Made by a program: the position numbers and the translations under genes. From Aeromonas caviae (GTDB lineage: Bacteria > Pseudomonadota > Gammaproteobacteria > Enterobacterales > Aeromonadaceae), in the NCBI RefSeq assembly GCF_000819785.1, contig NZ_CDBK01000015.1, positions 1 to 64,000 of the forward strand: a stretch of 64,000 nucleotides of DNA, written 5' to 3'. The notes beneath the pieces are model-generated. The model was not told the origin of the DNA, made no database searches, and saw only the letters and a list, made by a program, of their open reading frames with translations. Numbering within the stretch: position 1 is the first letter of the stretch; the number at the start of each line of letters is the position of its first letter. Below, piece by piece: positions 10,180 to 19,261 of this stretch.

Positions 10180-12030
10180 ATGAGTTCCATTGCCAGGAAT
10201 TATCTCAACCAGCTCAATGCCGATTACCTGCAGGTGCACAGACGCAAGGAGGACCTGTTCTGGTCCACCTACATGGGCACCAGCGACGATCAGGCAGGCT
10301 TCACCGCGGCCGAACAGGCCTACAAGGCGTTCTGTGCCGATCCTGCCCGCCTGCCCGTGCTGCGGGAGATGCATGCCCAGGCCGAAGAGGCGGATCTCAG
10401 GCGCGGCCTGGGGGGCTGGATCGCCTTCTTCGAGTGCAACGTCATCGAAGATCCCGCTGCCTCCGCCCTGATGGACGAGCTGGTGGCCGCCGAGGCGGAT
10501 CTCTTCGCCCGTCGCAAGGGGCTGAAGCTGACCTTGCTGGATGAGCAGGGCCGCCAGGTGCCCGGCAGTCTGCCCGCCGCCAGCACGGCGCTGGCCGCCA
10601 GCAGCGACGAGGCGGTGCGCCAGAGCGCGCTCGCCATGTTCCACACCCTGGAGCAGTGGGTGGTCGACAACGGCTATCTTGACATCGTCGCGCTGCGCAA
10701 CCGCTTCGCCCGTGCCATGGGCTATCGCGACTACTTCGATTACAAGGTGCACAAGAACGAGCAGATGAGCCCGGAGCAGCTGTTTGCCATTCTTGACGAC
10801 TTCATCGCCCGTACCGATGCCCGCTTGCACCAGAGTCTGGCGGAGCTGAAAGCGGCCAAGGGGGAAGCAGCCCTGCTGCCCCAGAACCTGCGCTACAGCG
10901 TGAGCGGTGACGTGACCCGCCAGCTCGACCCTTACGTGCCCTTCTCCCGGGCGCTGAAGGATTGGGTCGAGAGCTTCCGCCGCCTTGGCATCCAGTATCG
11001 CGGTGCCACCCTCACCCTGGATCTGCTGACCCGGGAGGGAAAATACGAGAACGGCTTCTGCCACGGCCCGGTGCCGAGCTTCTGGCAGGAGGGGGAGTGG
11101 GTGCCGGCGGTGGTCAACTTCACCAGCCTGGCCAATCCGGCTCAGGTGGGCAGCGGCTGGAGCGGGCTCAACACCCTGTTCCACGAGGGCGGCCACGCGG
11201 CGCACTTTGCCAACGTCACCGGCAACGCCCCCTGCTTCTCCCAGGAGTTCCCGCCCACCTCCATGGCCTATGCCGAGACCCAGTCCATGTTCTGCGACAG
11301 CCTGCTGGACGATGCGGACTGGCTCAAGCGCTATGCCAGAAACGCGGCGGGAGAACCCATCCCCGATGCGCTTATCCAGGCCATGATTGAAGCGCGCCAG
11401 CCATTTCGCGCCTTCAACGAGCGCCAGATTGCGCTGGTGGCCTACTTCGAGCGGGATCTCTACGCCATGGCAGAGAGCGAGCGCACCCCGGCCGCCGTGC
11501 TGGCCCTGGCCCGCAAGTGGGAGCGCAAGATCCTGGGGGTGGAGAGCCCGCGCCCGCTGCTGGCCATCCCGCACCTTCTGAACCAGGAGTCGGCCTGCGC
11601 CTATCACGGCTATCTGCTGGCGCTGATGGCAGTGGAGCAGACCCGCGCCTACTTCTTGAAACGCGACGGCTACCTCACCGACAACCCGCGCATCGGACCG
11701 GATCTGGCCGCCCACTACTGGGGACCGGGCAACGGCATGACCCATGACGAGACGCTGCAGAGCCTCACCGGCGAGGGTTTCAGTGCGGTGCCGCTGGCAG
11801 AGGCGTGCAACCGGAGTGCCGCCGAGGCGTGGCAACAGGCACAGACGTGCATGGCGGCGGCGCGGCAGCGCCCACCGGCAGGGGAGGGGACGCCCCTCGA
11901 CGCCCATATCCGGGTGGTGCACGGGGCCGAGCTCATCGCCGACAACAGCGAGTCCGAGGCGCGCATGCTGGCAGAGTTCGAGGCCTGGATCCGGCGCCTT
12001 GAGGCCGCCGAACCAGTGACCCTGACCTGA
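10180..12030 (+). CDS. M3-family zinc metallopeptidase
   Basis: A 616-residue peptidase of the thimet oligopeptidase/oligoendopeptidase class. The zinc site is HEGGH at residues 335-339; Glu356 in QEFPP is probably the third ligand. There is no signal peptide, so it should degrade short peptides in the cytoplasm. The frame is open from 10114, but AGAGGGAAG precedes the ATG at 10180 and gives the start MSSIARNYLNQLN; the upstream extension looks like non-coding leader. The protein is shorter than PrlC/Dcp (about 680) and does not look like PepF, so no gene symbol is given. It stands alone with its own terminator. Confidence 0.88.
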   Translation: MSSIARNYLNQLNADYLQVHRRKEDLFWSTYMGTSDDQAGFTAAEQAYKAFCADPARLPVLREMHAQAEEADLRRGLGGWIAFFECNVIEDPAASALMDELVAAEADLFARRKGLKLTLLDEQGRQVPGSLPAASTALAASSDEAVRQSALAMFHTLEQWVVDNGYLDIVALRNRFARAMGYRDYFDYKVHKNEQMSPEQLFAILDDFIARTDARLHQSLAELKAAKGEAALLPQNLRYSVSGDVTRQLDPYVPFSRALKDWVESFRRLGIQYRGATLTLDLLTREGKYENGFCHGPVPSFWQEGEWVPAVVNFTSLANPAQVGSGWSGLNTLFHEGGHAAHFANVTGNAPCFSQEFPPTSMAYAETQSMFCDSLLDDADWLKRYARNAAGEPIPDALIQAMIEARQPFRAFNERQIALVAYFERDLYAMAESERTPAAVLALARKWERKILGVESPRPLLAIPHLLNQESACAYHGYLLALMAVEQTRAYFLKRDGYLTDNPRIGPDLAAHYWGPGNGMTHDETLQSLTGEGFSAVPLAEACNRSAAEAWQQAQTCMAAARQRPPAGEGTPLDAHIRVVHGAELIADNSESEARMLAEFEAWIRRLEAAEPVTLT

Positions 12031-12049
12031 GCCCGGTATCGCACCGTCA

Positions 12050-12077
12050 AAAGAGCCCCATAAGGGGCTCTTTTTTG
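12050..12077 (+). terminator. Terminator of the M3 peptidase gene
   Basis: AAAGAGCCCC and GGGGCTCTTTTTT form a strong stem around ATAA, with the T-run built into the descending arm. Confidence 0.9.
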
Positions 12078-12431
12078 TGCGTTGAGATGGGCTGACCCCA
12101 TGGTGCCAGCCGGGGATTGGCGGGTGGACAGGCTTGAGTGTCCCTGGCGGCGGCGCTGCCCGCTGGTTTTTCTTCCTGCGCCATCTTCCAGGCCTTGATG
12201 ACCTGCGTTGAGGTGCCTGGTTGCAGGCAAGAGACGACGCCCAGCCCTTGGCAGGGCCTCTGCATGGCGGGTTGACGGCCATTTCCCCCTGCTGGCCACA
12301 GATATGTTTTTCCCGATATATTGAGTATTCACGGCGATCCCATATCATGGCGCTCGCTCGCCACCAGAGAGTGGCGACATTCAGATGATTTGCTAACAAG
12401 AGAGCCCAGAAGGCTCGCAGAGGGATGGATA
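12078..12431. other. Non-coding stretch before the L,D-transpeptidase gene
   Basis: About 350 bases without a credible gene. It must hold the promoter of the gene at 12432. An upstream frame running in from 12321 is rejected because it adds an Arg-rich tail before an obvious signal peptide. Confidence 0.5.
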
Positions 12432-12908
12432 GTGAGAGCCGTATTGCTGTGTTTGCTGGGGCTGTGGCCCGCGTTGAGTTTTGCCACTCTGTCCGCCGAT
12501 ATGGTGGTGGTGAAGAAGTCGAGTTACAGCCTGACCCTGATGAAGGATGGCAAGGAAGTGAAGCGCTACTGGATTGCCCTGGGCCCGGCTCCCAAAGGAC
12601 ACAAGCAGCGTGAGGGGGATCAGCGTACCCCGGAAGGTCGCTATACCCTGGACTACAAGAAGAGCAACTCCGGTTTCTACAAGGCCATTCACATCAACTA
12701 CCCGAATCTGGACGACATCAAGCGCGCCAACGAGCTGGGTGTGAACCCGGGCGGCATGATCATGATCCACGGCCAGCGCAACAGCCTGGGGGATCGCAGG
12801 GTGCAGCCGTCCAACTGGACCAATGGCTGCATTGCGGTGCTGAACCACGAGATGGACGAGATCTGGAACGCCATCGAGCCAGGCACCCCCATCATCATCG
12901 AGCCCTGA
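12432..12908 (+). CDS. Periplasmic L,D-transpeptidase (YkuD domain)
   Basis: A secreted 158-residue YkuD-fold protein. The start is GTG at 12432 with AGAGGGAT in front, giving the signal peptide MRAVLLCLLGLWPALSFA. The YkuD signature runs from IMIHGQRN to SNWTNGCIAVLN, with the catalytic Cys in NGCIAV. The usual Ser-His-Gly-Cys is Thr-Asn-Gly-Cys here, a variant seen in a subset of the family. Such enzymes make 3-3 peptidoglycan crosslinks or attach lipoproteins to the wall. There is no LysM domain and the protein is near minimal in length, so its exact role (LdtA/B/C-like crosslinking or another amide chemistry) is open. Confidence 0.85.
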   Translation: MRAVLLCLLGLWPALSFATLSADMVVVKKSSYSLTLMKDGKEVKRYWIALGPAPKGHKQREGDQRTPEGRYTLDYKKSNSGFYKAIHINYPNLDDIKRANELGVNPGGMIMIHGQRNSLGDRRVQPSNWTNGCIAVLNHEMDEIWNAIEPGTPIIIEP

Positions 12909-12918
12909 TCCCGCCTGC

Positions 12919-12944
12919 CAACGCCCGCTCTCATGCGGGCGTTG
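12919..12944 (+). terminator. Hairpin terminator after the L,D-transpeptidase gene
   Basis: CAACGCCCGC and GCGGGCGTTG form a perfect ten-pair stem around TCTCAT, followed only by CATTTG. The stem is strong and the T-run weak. Confidence 0.6.
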
Positions 12945-13029
12945 CATTTGTCGCAGACCATGACGTGACACAGCCTCCTGCGCCGTGCTAGTTTTTCCGG
13001 TTCGCATTGGCTGTGACAAGGATGATCCC

Positions 13030-13743
13030 ATGATGTTGGAAACCCGCCTCCCTGCGCCCGAGCGCACGGGGGCGCTCTGGTGGCGTGCCACCCTGGATAT
13101 GCTCCCGCTCTCCATTTCCGTCATCCCTTGGGGAATACTGTGTGGCGCCCTGGCGCTTCAGGCGGGTATGAGCCCGCTCCAGGCACAGCTGATGTCGCTG
13201 CTGGTCTATGCGGGGGCGGCCCAGCTCTCGGCCACCACCCTGTTCGGGGCGGGGACGCCGCTGCTGCCCATCATGGGCTCCACCATAGTGATCACCTCCC
13301 AGCATCTGCTCTATGGCTTCACCTTCCGCCGAGACGTGCTGCCGCTCTCCCTGCGCTGGCGGGCCAGTCTCGCCTTCTTCCTGACCGACGAGATGTTTGC
13401 GGTGGCGCTGAAAGAGAGGGAGCGCAGCGGCGCCTTCAATCCCGCCTATGCGCTCATCGCGGGCTTTGTCTTCTATCTGTTCTGGAACCTGGCGACCCTG
13501 CTCGGCATCGCCGCCGGCCAGTACATTGACGGGCTGGACAAGATGGGGCTGGATTTTGCCATCGCCGCCACCTTTATCGCCATGACGCTCCCCGCCATGA
13601 AGAACCTGCCCATGGTGGCGGCCACCCTGGTGAGCGGCGGGACGGCGCTCGTCACCAAGCCGCTGCTGGCGGAGATCCACATCATCGTCTCGGCCCTGGC
13701 CGGCATGGTGGTGGGCTATGTGCTGCACCGGATGAGGAGGTGA
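13030..13743 (+). CDS. azlC: AzlC-family amino-acid exporter, large subunit
   Basis: A 237-residue inner-membrane protein, partner of the small AzlD subunit that follows. Together they export branched-chain amino acids (YgaZ/YgaH in E. coli, AzlCD in Bacillus). The family stretches PLSISVIPWGILCGALA, LVYAGAAQLSA, ITSQHLLYGF and FFLTDEMFAVAL are present along with five to six hydrophobic spans. The frame is open from 12985, but AAGGATG just before the ATG at 13030 and the normal protein length favour the shorter start. The stop is two bases from the azlD ATG. Confidence 0.88.
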   Translation: MMLETRLPAPERTGALWWRATLDMLPLSISVIPWGILCGALALQAGMSPLQAQLMSLLVYAGAAQLSATTLFGAGTPLLPIMGSTIVITSQHLLYGFTFRRDVLPLSLRWRASLAFFLTDEMFAVALKERERSGAFNPAYALIAGFVFYLFWNLATLLGIAAGQYIDGLDKMGLDFAIAATFIAMTLPAMKNLPMVAATLVSGGTALVTKPLLAEIHIIVSALAGMVVGYVLHRMRR

Positions 13744-13745
13744 TC

Positions 13746-14081
13746 ATGGGCTGGCTGATGATAGGGCTGCTGGCCCTGATCACTTTCTTCAACCGTTTTG
13801 CCTTCTTCTCGCGGTTGACCCGCTATCAGCCGGGGGCCGAGATGGGGGCTTTCCTCAGCTTCTCGGCCCAGTCGGTGCTGACCGCCATCTGGCTGCCCAT
13901 CGTCTTCAGCTATGAGCCCGGCCACGGGCTGGACTGGGATCCGGACTACCTGGCCGCCACCCTGCTGGTGACGGTGTTGACCTTGCTGCGCCTGCCTACC
14001 CTGGTGGTGGTGGTCGTCGGCATGGGGGCCTTCTTCCTGCTGCGCTGGCTGGGGGGCGTGGCCCTGTTCTGGCCCTGGTGA
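13746..14081 (+). CDS. azlD: AzlD-family amino-acid exporter, small subunit
   Basis: A 111-residue hydrophobic protein with four predicted membrane spans and the AzlD pattern (LALITFFNRFAFF near the start, RLPTLVVVVVGMGAFFLLR near the end). AGGAGG at 13734-13739 sits six bases before the ATG at 13746, and this decides against the GTG at 13740. It works with AzlC to export branched-chain amino acids. Compared with YgaH it is of normal size. Confidence 0.85.
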   Translation: MGWLMIGLLALITFFNRFAFFSRLTRYQPGAEMGAFLSFSAQSVLTAIWLPIVFSYEPGHGLDWDPDYLAATLLVTVLTLLRLPTLVVVVVGMGAFFLLRWLGGVALFWPW

Positions 14082-14203
14082 AGGGCGTGCCGTGATCCGG
14101 CATGGCGGATGTCTTGATGGGATATCCGCCTTGTTGGGAATGTCACTTCAAAAAAGGCCTCTCAAGTGTGAGGATTTTGGCTCCACCCGCCACGGAGTGA
14201 ACC

Positions 14204-15730
14204 ATGTCCTTCACCGAAACCTGCCAGCGCATCGTGCGCGACCCTCTGCTCTCACCGGCCCAGAAGAATCGGGCCCTGGCGCTCGCCGCCGAAAACGCGT
14301 TGCCTTACCCCGAGTTGCCTGCCGCCGTGCAGGATGCAATGGCACAAGGGATGCTGTGCGACATGTTCGAGGGGCACGCCCCCTACAAGCCGCGCTATGT
14401 GCTGCCGGACTACGAGAAGTTCCTGACCCAGGGCTCAGCCTGGCTGGAGCTGGCAGCGCCGCGGGATTTCGATGAAGCGCTCGATGCCCTGCGCATCCTC
14501 TATCACCACGTTCCTTCCGTCACCGGCATGCCGGTCTGGCTGGGACGGCTCGATCACCTGCTGCTCCCCTTTGTCGACGAGCTGGATGACGAGACTCTCT
14601 ACCGCAAGCTGAAAGGGTTCTGGATCTATCTGGACCGGGTGCTGCCGGACGCCTTCATGCACGTCAACATCGGCCCCGATGACAACCGGATCTGCCGCCT
14701 GATCCTGCGCATCGACAACGAGCTCAAGCAGGTGGCCCCCAACCTCACCTTCTTCCACGATCCGGAGCAGACTCCCGACGATCTGCTGCTGCTGGCGGTG
14801 AAGAATATCGCCGAGTGCAGCAAGCCGCACATCGCCAACTACCCGATCCATCGCGATACCTTCGACCAGCGTGGTTTTGGCATCGTCAGCTGCTACAACT
14901 CCCTGCCGCAGGCCGGTGGTGCCAACACCCTGGTGCGCATCTCCCTCAAGCGGGTCGCCGAGCAGGCACAGGGGATCGATGACTTCCTCGGTTGTCTGCT
15001 GCCCCACTACTGCCGCCTCACGTCCCAGCTGATCGCGGTGCGCGCCGCCTTCCTGCACGAGGAGTCCGGTTTCTTCGATAGCTTCCTGATCAAGGAGGGG
15101 CTGCTGGATGAGGAGCGCTTCGTCCCCATGTTCGGCATCTACGGCATGGCGGAAGCGGTCAACATCCTGATGGATAAAGAGAATCTGCCGGGCCGCTACG
15201 GTCACGACGAAGAGGCGAACCAGCTTGGCTATCGCATCTCGGCCCAGCTTTCGGAATATGTTACTGCGACGCCGCAGGCCCATGCCTGGGGTGGGCACGC
15301 TCTGCTGCACTCACAGGGCGGCCTCAGCATCGATGTGGCGGTGACCCCGGGGGTACGCATTCCCTACGGGCAGGAGCCGGATCCGGCCAGCCATGTGCTG
15401 GCGCTGGCGCCGCACCACGGCTACTACCACTCGGGGATCAGCGAGATCCTGACTCTGGAGCCCACCATCCGCCAGAATCCGCAGGCGCTGCTGCAGCTCT
15501 GCAAGGGGGCGCTCGCCATCGGCATGCGCGAGTTCACCGCCAACGTGGCCGACAGCGATCTGGTTCGGGTGACCGGCTACATGATCCGCAAGAGCGACGT
15601 GGCCCGCTTCGCGGCAGAAGGCTCGCGGCTGCAGACCACCAGCCTCGGCGCCGAGGCGAGCGAGCTGACCGGGATCCGCCAGCGGGCACCGCGGGTGGTG
15701 GCTATCGAGACCCTCTTGAATGAGCACTGA
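14204..15730 (+). CDS. yjjI: YjjI-family glycyl radical enzyme
   Basis: An oxygen-sensitive radical enzyme of 508 residues of unknown substrate. The glycyl radical site is RVTGYM with Gly458, 50 residues from the C-terminus, and the likely thiyl cysteine is Cys230 in VSCYNSLPQAGG. It is much shorter than pyruvate formate-lyase or Nrd reductase and matches E. coli YjjI in size and in stretches such as NYPIHRDTFDQRGFGIV and APHHGYYHSGISEI. Its activase gene yjjW overlaps its 3' end by 11 bases, so the two are made together. Function is expected only without oxygen. The reaction is unknown even in E. coli. Confidence 0.92.
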   Translation: MSFTETCQRIVRDPLLSPAQKNRALALAAENALPYPELPAAVQDAMAQGMLCDMFEGHAPYKPRYVLPDYEKFLTQGSAWLELAAPRDFDEALDALRILYHHVPSVTGMPVWLGRLDHLLLPFVDELDDETLYRKLKGFWIYLDRVLPDAFMHVNIGPDDNRICRLILRIDNELKQVAPNLTFFHDPEQTPDDLLLLAVKNIAECSKPHIANYPIHRDTFDQRGFGIVSCYNSLPQAGGANTLVRISLKRVAEQAQGIDDFLGCLLPHYCRLTSQLIAVRAAFLHEESGFFDSFLIKEGLLDEERFVPMFGIYGMAEAVNILMDKENLPGRYGHDEEANQLGYRISAQLSEYVTATPQAHAWGGHALLHSQGGLSIDVAVTPGVRIPYGQEPDPASHVLALAPHHGYYHSGISEILTLEPTIRQNPQALLQLCKGALAIGMREFTANVADSDLVRVTGYMIRKSDVARFAAEGSRLQTTSLGAEASELTGIRQRAPRVVAIETLLNEH

Positions 15731-16616
15731 GAACGGCAGGCAGAAGGGGGCCGAGCTCAGGGCGACGGTGAGCCGCTGGCTGCCCTTCTCCTGCGTGGAC
15801 GGCCCCGGCAACCGGCTGGTGCTGTTTTTACAGGGCTGCAACTTCCGCTGCCCCGGCTGCCACAACCCCCACGCCATGGGGTTGTGCGATCACTGCGGTG
15901 ACTGCGTGCCCGGTTGCCCGGGCGGAGCCCTGGCGATGCAGGAGGGGCGGGTGAGCTGGCAAGCCGAGCTCTGTACCCACTGCGACCGTTGCCTCGATGT
16001 CTGCCCTCGCCACGCCAGCCCCAAGACGCGCCAGATGTCGGTGGCAGAGGTGCTGGCCCTGCTGCGTCGCTATGGCCCGCTGCTCACCGGCGTCACCGTC
16101 TCTGGCGGGGAAGCTACCATCCAGCTGCCCTTCGTGATCGCCCTGTTCACGGCCATCAAGGCTGCGCCGGATCTGGCCCGTCTCACCTGCCTGCTCGACA
16201 GCAATGGATCCCTGGGGGAAACGGGTTGGCAGCGGCTGCTGCCGGTGCTGGACGGCGCCATGATAGACCTCAAGGGGTGGCGCGAGCCTGTGCATCTGGC
16301 CCTGACCGGGCGGGGCCGCGAGCGGGTGCTGGCGTCGCTGCAACTGCTGGCGCAGGCGGGCAAGCTGGCGGAGGTGCGGCTGTTGCTGGTGCCGGGGCGG
16401 AGCGATTTTCTCGATGCCACCGGCGCGCTGCAGGAGGCGTTGACGACCTTCTTGCTGTCGCTGGGACCCGTACCCATCCGCCTCAACGGTTTTCGCCACC
16501 ACGGGGTGCGAGGGGAGGCGCTGTCATGGCCAGAAGCCGGGTCGGCTGACCTGACAGTGCTTGCCAACGCATTGAAGGACAAGGGGTTTGGGGCCGTGAT
16601 GCTGCCTGCGATCTGA
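15720..16616 (+). CDS. yjjW: YjjW-family glycyl radical enzyme activase (radical SAM)
   Basis: A 298-residue radical SAM protein that would install the glycyl radical in YjjI. The SAM-cluster motif CX3CX2C is Cys40-Cys44-Cys47 (GCNFRCPGC). Two ferredoxin-type CX2CX2CX3C clusters follow at 56-59-62-66 and 85-88-91-95, the insert typical of GRE activases. SGGEATIQ and CLLDSNGS are SAM-binding strands. The ATG lies within yjjI (overlap of 11 bases), pointing to coupled translation. The pair is not followed by any obvious metabolic gene, so context does not reveal the pathway. Confidence 0.92.
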   Translation: MSTENGRQKGAELRATVSRWLPFSCVDGPGNRLVLFLQGCNFRCPGCHNPHAMGLCDHCGDCVPGCPGGALAMQEGRVSWQAELCTHCDRCLDVCPRHASPKTRQMSVAEVLALLRRYGPLLTGVTVSGGEATIQLPFVIALFTAIKAAPDLARLTCLLDSNGSLGETGWQRLLPVLDGAMIDLKGWREPVHLALTGRGRERVLASLQLLAQAGKLAEVRLLLVPGRSDFLDATGALQEALTTFLLSLGPVPIRLNGFRHHGVRGEALSWPEAGSADLTVLANALKDKGFGAVMLPAI

Positions 16617-16733
16617 GCTCTGCGGCACGTCGGGATGCTGAGACCCGATATGACGCAACTGTGAACTCTGTCTATAGGGGCTGTCCGAGGGGACGGCTAG
16701 AATGGGTAAACCGTCCATCACCAACAGATACCC

Positions 16734-17057
16734 ATGAGTGAATCCAACGCCCTTTATCGAGTGCAGTTCATTTGTCACAGCGAGCGTTACGAAGTCTATG
16801 TAAGAGAGGTGAATCAGGGCCAGCTGTTCGGCTTCATCGAGATCGCCCACTTCGTGTGGGACACCCACACGGCGCTCATCGTCGACCCCAGCCACGAGAA
16901 GCTGAAGAGCGAATTTGCCGACGTCACCCGCACCCTTATTCCCATGCACCACGTGCTGCGGGTCGATCAGGTGCGCAAGCAGGGGGCCGCCCGCATCACC
17001 GAACTGGGCAACAACGTCACCTCTTTCCCAGGCCCCATCTACACCAAGAAGCCCTGA
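16734..17057 (+). CDS. DUF1820 family protein
   Basis: A 107-residue soluble protein. YRVQFICHSERYEVYVREV at the front and LKSEFADVTRTLIPMHHVLRVD in the middle match the DUF1820 family of Gammaproteobacteria as I recall it. There is no signal peptide or membrane span. The ending NNVTSFPGPIYTKK is also family-like. Function is unknown. It stands alone between yjjW and the converging LysR gene, and its start has no strong Shine-Dalgarno. Confidence 0.75.
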   Translation: MSESNALYRVQFICHSERYEVYVREVNQGQLFGFIEIAHFVWDTHTALIVDPSHEKLKSEFADVTRTLIPMHHVLRVDQVRKQGAARITELGNNVTSFPGPIYTKKP

Positions 17058-17073
17058 GTCCTGCCGCCAGGCA

Positions 17074-18006
17074 TCATTGTGGGGCGTCCAGCTCCCGGGC
17101 CAGTTGCAGGATGCGCTGACGGAACCAGCGCAGGGCGGGATCTTCCCCCAGGGGGCCATACCACACCAGGCTGTGGGTCACGGCGCCGTAATCGAAGGGA
17201 ACGGGGCGGCTCACCAGCCCCTGGGTACAAGCCCGGGTAGCCCAGCCCTTCACGGCCGTGAGAATGAGATCGCTCTGGCGCAGCAGGGCGGCGGCACTGC
17301 CAAAATCGGGCAGGGTGGCCCCCAGTCTGCGCCGTACCTGGCGCTGGGCCAGACTCTGCTCGAAGAAGGGGTCGGCCAGCTCCTGATCGCGAATGGCGAT
17401 ATGGCGCCAGCTCAGGTAGGCATCGAGATCCCAGGGGCGCGTCAACGCCGGATGATCCGCGCGCATCAGGCAGACCAGCTCGTCCTCCCGCAAGGTTTCC
17501 CAGACGAGGCCGGGCTGATTGACCCCGGGCTGGCTCTGATCGTGGGGCAGGATCACGAAGTCGAGCTTGCCCGCCGCCAGAGCAGCCAGTCCCTGCTCGT
17601 CCTTGTTACGCACGACGGGCATCAGCCCCGGCACCTCCTGCATCAACTGACCCAGTACGGCTCCCATGGGCCAGATCATGCTGCTCTCCCGCATCGCCAG
17701 GTTCAGCTCCCCCTGCCAGTTGGCAGGGGCAAATCCTTCCTGGCTGGTGAGGCCGTTGAGCTCCCCCAGCAGGCGGCGCAGCGTCGGGCCGAGGCGCTCG
17801 GCAAACGGGGTCAGCAGCAACTGGTTGCCCTGGCGGTAGAGCAGTTGATCCCCCAGCAGTTCGCGCAACTGGTTGAGGGTCTTGCTGACGGTGGAGGGGG
17901 TGGTGCAGAGGCGCTCGGCGCTGCGGGTGACACTGCGGGTGTCGAGCAGCAGATGCAGGGTCACCAGGTGGCGACCGCCGAGGCGGGAGAGGGCAATGAG
18001 ATCCAT
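17074..18006 (-). CDS. LysR-family transcriptional regulator
   Basis: A 310-residue LysR regulator. The winged helix-turn-helix is at about 10-70 (LVTLHLLLDTRSVTRSAERL, TPSTVSKTLNQLRELL) and the effector-binding domain occupies the rest. The ATG at 18006 lies directly after a GTG in the same frame, either of which could be used; no strong Shine-Dalgarno distinguishes them. An open frame continues to 18273, but that part is the antisense of tyrB. It follows tyrB on the same strand with a terminator between. The effector is unknown. The N-terminus resembles the LeuO/NodD-like branch with bulky substitutions, so no name is given. Confidence 0.82.
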   Translation of the reverse strand: MDLIALSRLGGRHLVTLHLLLDTRSVTRSAERLCTTPSTVSKTLNQLRELLGDQLLYRQGNQLLLTPFAERLGPTLRRLLGELNGLTSQEGFAPANWQGELNLAMRESSMIWPMGAVLGQLMQEVPGLMPVVRNKDEQGLAALAAGKLDFVILPHDQSQPGVNQPGLVWETLREDELVCLMRADHPALTRPWDLDAYLSWRHIAIRDQELADPFFEQSLAQRQVRRRLGATLPDFGSAAALLRQSDLILTAVKGWATRACTQGLVSRPVPFDYGAVTHSLVWYGPLGEDPALRWFRQRILQLARELDAPQ

Positions 18007-18035
18007 CACGGTTCCACGGGCAAGGGGACAAACGA

Positions 18036-18058
18036 AAAGCCCCGCCTGAGCGGGGCTT
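18036..18058 (-). terminator. Terminator of tyrB
   Basis: On the minus strand AAGCCCCGC and GCGGGGCTT form a stem around TCAG, followed by TTTTCGTTT. It lies just past the tyrB stop, in front of the LysR gene. Confidence 0.85.
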
Positions 18059-18064
18059 GCGGGC

Positions 18065-19261
18065 TTAGCCCTGGAGCACAGCGGCCATGGCGTCGGCCAC
18101 GTAGTCGACGTTGCGGCTGTTGAGGCCCGCCACGCACATGCGGCCGGAGCGCACCAGATAGACGGCGAACTCTTCGCGCAGTCTGTCCACCTGCTCCGGC
18201 GTGAAGCCGGTGTAGCTGAACATGCCGCGCTGGTTGATGAAGTAGCCAAAATCGCGGCCCGGCACCTTGGCACTCAGCACCTCGAACAGCTTCTGGCGCA
18301 TGGCCTTGATGCGGGTGCGCATCTCGGTCACCTCACCGACCCACATGGCGTGCAGTTCGGGCTGGCTCATCACCGCCGCGGTGATCTGGCCACCGTGAGT
18401 GGGGGGGCTTGAGTAGTTGCGGCGCACGGTGGCCTTCATCTGGCCCAGCACCCGGCTCGCCTCTTCGGCATCCTGGCAGATGACCGACAGGCCGCCGCAG
18501 CGCTCGCCGTAGAAGGAGAGGTTCTTGGAGAAGGAGTTGCTGACGAAGAAGCTGACACCGGCGGCCACCATGGCGCGGATGGCATAGGCATCCTCTTCCA
18601 GCCCGTCACCGAAGCCCTGATAGGCGATGTCCATGAAGGGGATCAGGTTCTTCTCGACCACCAGGGAGATCACCTGGTCCCACTGGGCACGGGAGAGATC
18701 CACCCCGGTCGGGTTGTGGCAGCAGGGGTGCAGCAGCACGATGCTTTTCGCAGGCAGGCTGCTCAGGCAGTCGATCATGGCGTCGAACTGCACGCCGCCG
18801 GTGGCCGCATCGTAATAGGGGTAGTCGTGCACCTTGATGCCGGCCCCCTCGAACATCGCCTTGTGGTTGTCCCAGGTGGGATTGCTGACCCACACCTCGG
18901 AGGTCGGGAAGTAGCGCTTGAGCAGATCGGCACCGATCTTCAGGGCGCCGGAGCCACCGATGGTCTGGATGGTGGCGATGCGGCCCGCCTTGACCGCTTC
19001 GTGCTCGGCGCCAAACAGCAGGTGCTGCACCGCGGTGCGGTAGTTGGCGGCGCCTTCCATCGGCTGGTAGGGGCGCGGGGCCGGGGCGGCGGCGCGCTGC
19101 GCTTCGGCCTGCTGCACCGACGGCAGTAGCGGAATGCGGCCCTGCTCGTCGTAATAGAGGCCAATCCCCAGGTTCACCTTCTGCTCGCGGGTATCTTTGT
19201 GGAAGGTCTCGACTAGCGTCAGTATGGGGTCGCCAGCATAGGCATCGACGTGTTCAAACAT
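18065..19261 (-). CDS. tyrB: Aromatic amino acid aminotransferase TyrB
   Basis: A 398-residue PLP enzyme that makes the last step of Tyr and Phe synthesis and also transaminates Asp and Leu. The PLP lysine is Lys246 in [65 protein letters not shown] and [11 protein letters not shown] are shared with E. coli TyrB nearly word for word, more closely than with AspC. AAGGAC lies eight bases before the ATG at 19261; the nine-residue upstream extension is rejected. Its control region is shared with the divergent cellulose operon. TyrR control is likely from the family but no box was identified. Confidence 0.92.
   Translation of the reverse strand: MFEHVDAYAGDPILTLVETFHKDTREQKVNLGIGLYYDEQGRIPLLPSVQQAEAQRAAAPAPRPYQPMEGAANYRTAVQHLLFGAEHEAVKAGRIATIQTIGGSGALKIGADLLKRYFPTSEVWVSNPTWDNHKAMFEGAGIKVHDYPYYDAATGGVQFDAMIDCLSSLPAKSIVLLHPCCHNPTGVDLSRAQWDQVISLVVEKNLIPFMDIAYQGFGDGLEEDAYAIRAMVAAGVSFFVSNSFSKNLSFYGERCGGLSVICQDAEEASRVLGQMKATVRRNYSSPPTHGGQITAAVMSQPELHAMWVGEVTEMRTRIKAMRQKLFEVLSAKVPGRDFGYFINQRGMFSYTGFTPEQVDRLREEFAVYLVRSGRMCVAGLNSRNVDYVADAMAAVLQG

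Noticed and set aside
9928-12399. An 823-codon open frame antisense to the M3 peptidase gene
   Set aside because: It reads through two promoter regions and the terminator at 12050-12077, with low-complexity composition.
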